The notes beneath the pieces are model-generated. The model searched no databases. It had not been told where the DNA came from and saw only the letters and a program-made list of their open reading frames with translations. DNA of 37,861 nt from Blastococcus sp. (GTDB lineage: Bacteria; Actinomycetota; Actinomycetes; Mycobacteriales; Geodermatophilaceae). Below, piece by piece: positions 30,888 to 36,420 of this stretch (position 1 is the first letter of the stretch; every line of letters begins with the position of its first letter). Made by a program: the position numbers and the translations under genes. The stretch is from assembly GCA_025965795.1 (NCBI GenBank), contig JAOPWH010000079.1, forward strand, positions 1 to 37,861, in the 5' to 3' direction.

Positions 30888-31394
30888 GTGCCCGCTGTGG
30901 ACGCCACCGATGCCCGACTGCTCCTCGCGCTCGCCGAGGATCCCCGGGCGAGCGTCATGGCGCTCTCCCAGCGTCTCGGCCTGGCCCGGAACACGGTGCA
31001 GGCGCGGCTGAGCCGACTGGAGGGCGCCGGCGTGCTCGCCCCGCTGGACCGCCGGGTACGGCCGGAGTCGCTGGGCTACCGGCTCACCGCCTACGTGAGC
31101 GTGCAGGTCGCGCAGCGGGGCCTGGCCGACGTCAGCGGAGCGCTGGCGCAGATCCCCGAGGTGCTCGAGGTGACCGGCCTGTCCGGCGCCGTCGACCTGC
31201 TGGTCGAGGTGGTCGCGACCGACGCCGACGACCTCTGGCGGATCAGCGAACGCGTGCTGGCGATCCCGGGCGTGCAGCGCATCGACACGGCGCTCGCGCT
31301 GCGCCGTTTCGTCGATCATCGGGTGACGCCGCTGCTCGAGCGGGCCGCGGGCGCTCCCCCCGAGGTGGCCGGCACGGAGACCGACGGCGACTGA
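30888..31394 (+). CDS. Lrp/AsnC-family regulator, probable BkdR
   Basis: The 168-residue protein has an N-terminal helix-turn-helix (LLLALAEDPRASVMALSQRL, then GLARNTVQARLSRLEGAGVL) and a RAM effector domain (AYVSVQVAQRGLADVSGALA, VTGLSGAVDLLVEVVATDAD, IPGVQRIDTALALRRFVDHR). Lrp-type BkdR proteins next to bkd operons sense branched-chain amino acids or keto acids in pseudomonads and actinobacteria, so this is the likely local regulator. The GTG at 30888 is the only reasonable start; the ribosome site is weak. A palindrome lies just upstream. Its stop codon is inside the first copy of a direct repeat. Confidence 0.92.
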   Translation: MPAVDATDARLLLALAEDPRASVMALSQRLGLARNTVQARLSRLEGAGVLAPLDRRVRPESLGYRLTAYVSVQVAQRGLADVSGALAQIPEVLEVTGLSGAVDLLVEVVATDADDLWRISERVLAIPGVQRIDTALALRRFVDHRVTPLLERAAGAPPEVAGTETDGD

Positions 31395-31435
31395 GCGTCA
31401 CAGCGACCCGCGGCGACCGAGCGTGACAGCGACCC
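31393..31435. repeat. 17-bp direct repeat spanning the Lrp stop codon
   Basis: GAGCGTCACAGCGACCC (31393-31409) recurs as GAGCGTGACAGCGACCC (31419-31435), one mismatch, 26-base period. The first copy begins inside the stop codon of the Lrp gene. It marks the boundary of the gene fossil that follows. Confidence 0.85.
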
Positions 31436-31450
31436 TCCGGCGTCGCGAGG

Positions 31451-31655
31451 TACACGACCGGCCGCGACGACACCCTGCAGGTGACCCCCGACGGTTGCGC
31501 ATGGACCGAGGGGGTGCCCGTCGCCGGCCGGATCAGCATCCGCGACGAGGGTCAGGGGGACGGCAGCGCGACGCTGCGCCGGCCCTTCGCCGACCTCACC
31601 GTCGACGCCGACCAGGAACGTCACGGGGACCTTCCGCGGGCAGCCCGTCCGCTGA
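31451..31655 (+). pseudogene. Fragment of an unidentified gene with a frameshift
   Basis: Frame two from 31451 reads YTTGRDDTLQVTPDGCAWTE and GVPVAGRISIRDEGQGDGSA and ATLRRPFADLTVDADQ, clearly protein-like with normal codon bias. At about 31615 the sense moves one frame, to NVTGTFRGQPVR and TGA 31653-31655. The alternating strands suggest the C-terminal beta domain of a secreted or lipoprotein-type protein, but I do not recognise the family. No start codon or ribosome site fits the N-terminal end, and the left edge is a duplicated repeat at the Lrp stop. So it is the 3' end of a truncated gene that has also shifted frame. Confidence 0.45.
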
Positions 31656-31664
31656 GCAGCCTGC

Positions 31665-31928
31665 TCAGGACCCCCGCCCGGTGCGGCGTCGCACCCGGAC
31701 CGGTCCGCGTGCCGTCGCGACGTCGACGACCACCCCGCCCTGGGTCACCTCCGCCGTCCCTGCGGCCACCAGCCGTCCGGCGGCCGCGCGTGCCGCCGGC
31801 ATCAGCTCCCGCCAGCCCTCGGGGTCGACGGCCCGCGCCGCCTCGGACGGGCAGACCGTCGCCTCGGGCCGCCGCTGGTCGAGCAGTACCTCGATCGCTC
31901 GCTCGAGCCGCGCGTCGACGCCGTCCAC
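31665..31928 (-). CDS. DUF3253 family protein
   Basis: The 87-residue protein matches DUF3253: DARLERAIEVLLDQRRPEAT, VCPSEAARAVDPEGWRELMP and AARAAAGRLVAAGTAEVTQG followed by GPVRVRRRTG. The predicted fold is a small winged helix, with the final strands as the wing; the basic C-terminus would suit DNA binding, but no function is known. GTG 31928 is used because the longer frame upstream is arginine/proline nonsense antisense to the next gene. It ends 10 bases from the gene fossil on the opposite strand. Confidence 0.85.
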   Translation of the reverse strand: MDGVDARLERAIEVLLDQRRPEATVCPSEAARAVDPEGWRELMPAARAAAGRLVAAGTAEVTQGGVVVDVATARGPVRVRRRTGRGS

Positions 31929-31994
31929 AGGAACAGCCTGACCGGGCGTTCGGCCGGCCGCCACCGGGTAAGGCCCGACGATGGCGAAGCGATC

Positions 31995-32504
31995 ATGATC
32001 AGGCAGGCCGCATGGGGCACGAGCAGGCGCGGCGTCAGCGCGACGGGCTGGGCGCTGCGCGGGGCGGCAGCGGGGGCGGCGGCGACCACGGCACTCAACG
32101 CCGTCACCTACCTCGACATGGCCGTGCGCGGCCGGGGCAGCAGCTCCACTCCCGAGGACACCGTCGAGAAGCTCGCGGAGAAGGTGAACCTGCCGATCCC
32201 CGGCGACGGCGAGACACGGACGAACCGGCTGCAGGGACTGGGCGCGCTGACCGGTCTGGGAGCCGGCGTCGTGGTCGGCATGGTCGTCGGGCTGGTGCGC
32301 GCCGCCGGCTTCCGCTCCTCGCCGCTCGTGGGGACGGCGCTGACCACAGCCGGGGTCCTGGTCGCGGCCAACGGCCCGATGACCGTCCTGGGCATCACCG
32401 ATCCCCGGACCTGGTCGACGTCGGACTGGCTCAGCGACCTCGTGCCGCACCTCGTCTACGGCGTCGTCGTCAAGACGACGATGGACGCTCTCGACCAGCC
32501 CTGA
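31995..32504 (+). CDS. Membrane protein of unknown function (169 aa)
   Basis: The 169-residue protein has several Gly/Ala-rich hydrophobic helices (about 17-40, 76-98, 104-125, 145-160). These flank a polar loop SSSTPEDTVEKLAEKVNLPI followed by PGDGETRTNRLQGLGALTGL, which is typical of a conserved actinobacterial membrane protein group without known role. ATG 31995 follows a weak purine-rich site. It faces the serine hydrolase gene with only 3 bases between stops, so no room for a terminator exists between them. Confidence 0.75.
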   Translation: MIRQAAWGTSRRGVSATGWALRGAAAGAAATTALNAVTYLDMAVRGRGSSSTPEDTVEKLAEKVNLPIPGDGETRTNRLQGLGALTGLGAGVVVGMVVGLVRAAGFRSSPLVGTALTTAGVLVAANGPMTVLGITDPRTWSTSDWLSDLVPHLVYGVVVKTTMDALDQP

Positions 32505-32507
32505 GGA

Positions 32508-33830
32508 TCAGCGCCAGCCGCCCTCGTCGACGCCGCCGGGCACGGGCGCGGCCGGGTCGTAGGGGGTGCGGGTGAAGATGAACGTGTCGAGGTTCAGGTG
32601 GTCGGCGGCGATGCGCAGGGTCTCGCCGGCGAAGTAGCCGTCCCGTCCCAGCCAGGTGCCGTCGCTGCGCGGCTCGAAGCGGCTGGCCCGTCCGTTGCGC
32701 CCCGGCAGGGGCCCGAGGTGCAGCAGGCCACCACCGACGGCCCGGAGGACGTAGGCCGACGGACCCCAGAACCAGACACCGAGCCGGTCCAGCGGAACCG
32801 GTGACGGCGACGGCGCCCACGGCTCGACCACCCGTGGCTCCGCCGCGCGCAGATCGGTGAGCAGCCCGAACACGACCGGGTCGACGCCCGCGGTGCTGTT
32901 GGCGAGCGAGACGCCGCCGATCTGCTCGTCGCGGTCGACGAAGACGCCGGCGAGGAAGCCGGGCATCGAGCCGCCGTGGCCCACGTACGTCCGGCCGTCC
33001 AGGCGGATCACCTGCAGGCCCAGGCCGTAGGAGGACCAGCCGGCCGCGGCGGAGTCGACGCCGGCCGGCTCGGTCATCTCCGCCAGCGTGCCCGGGTCGA
33101 GCACGTCGCCGGTGTCACCGAGCAGGAACGCTGCGAACCGGCCGAGATCGGCCAGCGTCGCCCACAGCTGACCGGCGGCCGCCATCACGCCCGCGTGGTG
33201 CTCCGGTTCGGGAAGGACGACGTCGGCCCAGGGGTGCACCGCCAGTCCGGACGCCGCCGGGGCCACCGGTCGTGGGCTGGTGCGGTTCATGCCGAGGGGA
33301 CGGAGCACCTCGTTCGCGACGGCCTCGTCCCAGGACGTCCCCCGCGCCCGCGCCACGAGCTCGCCCAGCAGCCCGAAGCCGAGGTTGGAGTAGTGGAAGC
33401 GGCGCGCGGCCCCCAGCACGACGTCGTCCTGCCCGAGGTCGAGGTCGGCCAGGGAGCCGCCGGGCGTGCGCTCCCACCAGCCACCCGGGCTCTCCGCGGA
33501 GGCCCCGGCGAGGTGGGACAGCAACTGCCCGACGGTGCGGTCGCCGAAAGGAGTGCCGGGCAGGTGGCGGTCCAGCGGGTCGTCGAGGTGCAGGCTGCCC
33601 TCGTCCCGCAGCCGCATCACCGCGACGGCCGTCACCGTCTTGCTGATCGACCCGAGCCGGTACTGGACGTCGTCGTGCGGCTCCGCCACGTCGCCCCGGC
33701 CGGCCGACCAGGCCAGCCCGCCGTCCCGGACCACGCCGGCGACCAGGCTCGGGGCACGACCCTCCTGCTGGGCCCGTGCGGTACGGGCCAGGAGGACGCG
33801 AGCGGTGGTCGGCAGGACGGGGTCGGCCAT
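32508..33830 (-). CDS. Serine hydrolase, beta-lactamase class C/esterase-like
   Basis: The 440-residue enzyme has the class C/DD-peptidase fold with nucleophile Ser61 and Lys64 (YRLGSISKTVTAVAVMRL), Tyr147 in FHYSNLGFG and the third motif HGG (285-287, YVGHGGSMPG). Such proteins include esterases, D-aminopeptidases and wall peptidases; few hydrolyse beta-lactams. A C-terminal domain of about 120 residues (LDRLGVWFWGPSAYVLRAVG) forms the small beta barrel seen in related peptidases. No signal peptide is present, which favours an intracellular esterase or peptidase. ATG 33830 is the first start before family sequence. Confidence 0.92.
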   Translation of the reverse strand: MADPVLPTTARVLLARTARAQQEGRAPSLVAGVVRDGGLAWSAGRGDVAEPHDDVQYRLGSISKTVTAVAVMRLRDEGSLHLDDPLDRHLPGTPFGDRTVGQLLSHLAGASAESPGGWWERTPGGSLADLDLGQDDVVLGAARRFHYSNLGFGLLGELVARARGTSWDEAVANEVLRPLGMNRTSPRPVAPAASGLAVHPWADVVLPEPEHHAGVMAAAGQLWATLADLGRFAAFLLGDTGDVLDPGTLAEMTEPAGVDSAAAGWSSYGLGLQVIRLDGRTYVGHGGSMPGFLAGVFVDRDEQIGGVSLANSTAGVDPVVFGLLTDLRAAEPRVVEPWAPSPSPVPLDRLGVWFWGPSAYVLRAVGGGLLHLGPLPGRNGRASRFEPRSDGTWLGRDGYFAGETLRIAADHLNLDTFIFTRTPYDPAAPVPGGVDEGGWR

Positions 33831-33876
33831 GTCCGGCACGGTAGCGAGCCCGCCCCGGGGGCCGCAGGTGGAGCCC

Positions 33877-34133
33877 TCAGCCCAGATAGGTCCGGCCGCG
33901 CGGCGAGAGCTAGAGCAGCCGCTGAAGCTCGGCGGGGGAGCGGACCCCGCTGCGCCGGGCGTCGTCCTCGGTGAGCGTCGCCGGGTCCACCTCGGCCACC
34001 GCATCGATCCGGATCACGCCGGCCGAGGTGCGCTGCGTGCCCGCGGCCGCATGCGCGGCCGGTCCGACCGGCGGAAGGCGAGCGTCACCGAACCGTCGGC
34101 GACGCCGGCGGCGGTGACCGCGCTGATCAGCAC
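33877..34133 (-). pseudogene. ASCH-domain protein gene, frameshifted and internally deleted
   Basis: GTG 34133 opens [20 protein letters not shown] and RRSDRPRMRP, the usual start of actinobacterial ASCH proteins. Near 34050 the sense shifts by one frame to GTQRTSAGVIRIDAVAEVDP and ATLTEDDARRSGVRSPAELQ, ending at a TAG (33910-33912). The same frame then gives LSPRGRTYLG and TGA 33877-33879, which matches the last residues of the winged-helix tail of the same protein type. So a single-base frameshift, an in-frame stop and a deletion of most of the C-terminal half are all visible. The intact family is about 220 residues; about 85 codons remain. The family assignment is from memory of conserved blocks. 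Confidence 0.6.
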
Positions 34134-34159
34134 GGGCGCATGGTGGCAGGGTCGCAGAT

Positions 34160-34705
34160 GTGCGGGGGCTGGCGCGGCGGGAGTTCTGCCTCGTGCTGCT
34201 CCGCCGCATGGCCGACCTGCGGCCGGACCTGGTCGCCGAGGCCCTCCCCCACCTGGGCGCCGACCGGGCCGAGGCGCACGCCGCGCACACCCGCTGGCAG
34301 GCGCTGCAGCACGCACCGCGCGGGCCCCGCGGGCTGGCGCTCCGGACCGCCGTCCTGGGTCCTCCCGACCATCGCGAGGACAGGTGGTTCGGGGACCTGC
34401 CCGTCCAGGTGCGCCGGTGGCCGGTGCCGCTGTGGCCCGAGCTGCGCTGGGAGGTGGTCAGCGGTCCCGGTGGCGCGGTCCTGCACGAACACCTCGTGCG
34501 CGCACCAGGCTCGACGGTTCCGGCGGCCTCGGCCGGGGAGCTCCTCGTGTGGCAGCACGTGCTGGACGATGTCGTCGGCCTGCCGGGCGCCGAGAGCGTC
34601 GACCCCGGCGTGGTCACCCGCTGGGAGGTGCGGTTGCCGGACGGCGTCCGCGCGACCTTCGTCTGGGGGCTGCTGCAGCGGGTCAGCCGGACGTCGGACC
34701 GCTGA
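34160..34705 (+). CDS. Hypothetical protein (181 aa)
   Basis: GTG 34160 opens a 181-residue soluble protein with codon use like its neighbours. Segments include [40 protein letters not shown] and [20 protein letters not shown], then [20 protein letters not shown]. Several Trp residues in mixed beta strands suggest an alpha+beta fold. I recognise no family or catalytic motif. The ribosome site is weak (CAGGG 9 bases before the GTG). Its 3' end overlaps the tail of the membrane-protein remnant on the other strand by 23 bases. It is divergent from the ASCH pseudogene. Confidence 0.6.
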   Translation: MRGLARREFCLVLLRRMADLRPDLVAEALPHLGADRAEAHAAHTRWQALQHAPRGPRGLALRTAVLGPPDHREDRWFGDLPVQVRRWPVPLWPELRWEVVSGPGGAVLHEHLVRAPGSTVPAASAGELLVWQHVLDDVVGLPGAESVDPGVVTRWEVRLPDGVRATFVWGLLQRVSRTSDR

Positions 34706-34902
34706 CGGACGGCGGGGTGGACAGGACCGAGCTGAGCAGCGCGACGACGGCGAGCGTCGCGGCGGGCCACGGGTGCCCGGTGGCAACCAGCGCGAGGACC
34801 GCGGCGACGAAGCCCCAGTGCCCCAGCGCCCCAGTGCGGCCAGCGCCGCCGGCTCGGCCACGAGGGCGAGGTCAGCCAGGTCCAGTTCCGGAGCCGGGCC
34901 AT
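34683..34902 (-). pseudogene. Small membrane protein gene broken by an extra 8-bp repeat unit (YrdB/DUF2568-like)
   Basis: One frame reads LDLADLALVAEPAALAALG and the next WGFVAAVLALVATGHPWPAA and [20 protein letters not shown] to TGA 34683-34685. The break lies exactly at three tandem CCCCAGYG units (34813-34836 on the plus strand). Removing one 8-bp unit joins both parts as ...LAALGHWGFVAAV..., a smooth membrane protein resembling DUF2568 (L-A-A-L-G-x-W-G). A further one-base shift separates the likely ATG at 34902 (MARLR) from the LDLADL frame; alternatively translation starts at GTG 34861. CGGT repeats at 34904-34918 lie just upstream. It may be a pseudogene or a switchable gene. Family assignment is tentative. 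Confidence 0.5.
34813..34836. repeat. Three tandem 8-bp units at a frame break
   Basis: CCCCAGTG (34813-34820), CCCCAGCG (34821-34828) and CCCCAGTG (34829-34836) are head-to-tail. Eight is not a multiple of three, so a change of one unit switches the reading frame of the minus-strand membrane protein; two units would give an open frame. Confidence 0.9.
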
Positions 34903-34921
34903 GCGGTCGGTCGGTCGGGGA

Positions 34922-36013
34922 TCAGCCGGCGATGCGCGTCATCGCGGCGATACCGCCGACCCGGTCGATGGAGCTCACCTTCACCACGTCGCCGGTCGAC
35001 GGGGCGTGCACCATCTGCCCGTTGCCGATGTAGATACCGATGTGGCTGATCGGGCTGTAGAAGGCCACCAGGTCACCGGGGCGCAGCTCCTCCCGTGACA
35101 CCGACCGGCCGGCCGACGCCTGCATGCGGCTCGCGTGCGGCAGGTCGATGCCGGCCGCCGCGTAGGCGTACTGGACCAGCCCCGAGCAGTCGAAGGAGTT
35201 CGGGCCTGCGGCCGCCCAGACGTAGGGCTTTCCGCGCTGGGCCATGGCCGTGTCGACGGCGACCTGGGCGGCCTGGCTGTCGGCGACGATCGGGCCGCTG
35301 TCGAGCGGGGCCTCCTCCGGTCGCTCGGCGCGACTGGCGCGGTCCTCGTGGCTGGACGCGGCCATCGCCGCCGCCTGGTCCCGCGCGCTGAGCCGGTCGA
35401 AGATCGTCTTGTACTCGGCGATCTGCGCTTCGAGGTCGGCCTGCTGGGCTGCGACGTCGTCGTACTGCGCCTGGGCTTCCTCGGCGGCCTTCACCGCGAC
35501 GACCTGCGCCTGGGACGCGGCGACGCTGGCGCTGGCCGCCTGGTCGAGGATGCCGTTCTGGTGCCCGGCGATCGTCTGGAGGGTCGCGACCCGGTCGACG
35601 AAGTCGTCGGCGTTGTCGCTGGTCATCATCGCGCGGAACGTGCTGACGCCCTCGCCGGTGTAGGCGGCGCGGGCGATCCCGCGGACGTGCTCCTGGGCGG
35701 CGGCGAGGTCGGCCTTGGTCTTCTCGAGCGTCGCCACCGCGGCCTGGGCGGCCTCGGTCTGGGCGGCGAGCGCCTCGCGGGCCTCGTTGAACTCCTCCGA
35801 GATGACCTCGAGGTCGTGCGCCCGGGCGGCGACGATCTCCGCGGCCTCGGCGGTCGTGGTCGGAGCCCCCGGTGCGGCCTGCGCGGGGACGGCGGAGAAC
35901 AGGATGCCGAGCACACCGGCCAGGGCGAGGGTGGCCCGTCGGGCGGCGGGGGCGCGGCGGGCGGCGGTGCGGCGGGCGGCGGTGCGCCCGGCGGCGTTGG
36001 TGGGGGTCGCCAT
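34922..36013 (-). CDS. Secreted NlpC/P60 peptidoglycan endopeptidase with coiled-coil domain
   Basis: This 363-residue wall hydrolase cleaves stem peptides (RipA/RipC-like role in division or growth). A basic N-terminus with RTAARR repeats leads into a signal peptide cleaved after AQA (about residue 46). A coiled-coil region (about 55-235) carries short Ala/Gln/Glu heptads and would keep the enzyme inactive until contacted, as with FtsX-linked hydrolases. The C-terminal NlpC/P60 domain has Cys276 in NSFDCSGLVQYAY, His324 in SHIGIYIG and His336 in MVHAPSTG. ATG 36013 is chosen because it gives a proper signal peptide. A leader of about 200 bases with strong predicted structure precedes it. The gene is divergent from the oxidoreductase at 36421. 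Confidence 0.93.
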   Translation of the reverse strand: MATPTNAAGRTAARRTAARRAPAARRATLALAGVLGILFSAVPAQAAPGAPTTTAEAAEIVAARAHDLEVISEEFNEAREALAAQTEAAQAAVATLEKTKADLAAAQEHVRGIARAAYTGEGVSTFRAMMTSDNADDFVDRVATLQTIAGHQNGILDQAASASVAASQAQVVAVKAAEEAQAQYDDVAAQQADLEAQIAEYKTIFDRLSARDQAAAMAASSHEDRASRAERPEEAPLDSGPIVADSQAAQVAVDTAMAQRGKPYVWAAAGPNSFDCSGLVQYAYAAAGIDLPHASRMQASAGRSVSREELRPGDLVAFYSPISHIGIYIGNGQMVHAPSTGDVVKVSSIDRVGGIAAMTRIAG

Positions 36014-36058
36014 GAGCGGCGGCTCTCCGTTCTCGTCCTCGCGCCGCCTACCGGTCGG

Positions 36059-36220
36059 CCAGGGGCGGAGCAGTCGTTCGCTCCGCATGGACGGGAACGT
36101 TCCGTCCCAGTCGCGCCCCTGGTGCTGTGGTGGCCCGGGCCCGCCTCCGCTGTTCGCGGCAGCCGGCTCGGCGGCGTCCGGCGGAGGTCGCTCAAAGAGT
36201 GACGGAAAGCCCCGACGGAC
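36059..36220 (-). ncRNA. Structured 5' leader of the NlpC/P60 gene, possible riboregulator
   Basis: Several helices can be drawn on the minus-strand transcript. Near the gene, CCAGGGG (pairing 36116-36122 with 36059-36065) encloses two hairpins, GGACGG/CCGTCC (89-94 with 102-107 of the 36000s) and GCGGAGC/GCTCCGC (36065-36071 with 36080-36086, 8-base loop), a three-way junction. Further upstream GTCCG-x-CGG pairs with CCG-x-CGGAC (about 36177-36221) around a GTC-CTC-TTT-GAG-GAC hairpin. Wall hydrolase genes in actinobacteria often carry cyclic di-AMP (ydaO) riboswitches, but I could not find the conserved ydaO core, so this is either divergent or another element. Confidence 0.35.
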
Positions 36221-36226
36221 ACACAG

Positions 36227-36255
36227 ACCGTAAGGGCGTTACCCGGCCGTGACAA
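36227..36255 (-). promoter_or_regulatory. Probable promoter of the NlpC/P60 gene, with MtrA-like direct repeat
   Basis: On the minus strand TTGTCA (36255-36250) and TACGGT (36232-36227) are 17 bases apart, a good -35/-10 pair, putting the start near 36220 and a leader of about 205 bases before the ATG at 36013. Between them GTCAC and GTAAC occur as direct repeats 11 bases apart, recalling the MtrA sites found before wall hydrolase genes, although the usual step is shorter. From here to 36420 no gene is seen; that stretch should hold the plus-strand promoter of the oxidoreductase. Confidence 0.45.
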
Positions 36256-36420
36256 TGACAAACTTGTAATTCGTGGCGAACGCCCCATCTGTCACAACCG
36301 CTTGCGGCGCGCCGGACGGACGCGGTATGTGAGCGCTCTCAGGACCGCTGCGTTCCCGGAGCGGTTGCTTCCCGCCGGCCCTGCCGGTTCCCGGACCACG
36401 CTGCCGGATACGGTCCGCCG

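Noticed and set aside
36014-36220. Naming the NlpC leader a cyclic di-AMP (ydaO) riboswitch
   Set aside because: The genomic setting is right, but the conserved core segments could not be found by eye; kept only as a structured leader.
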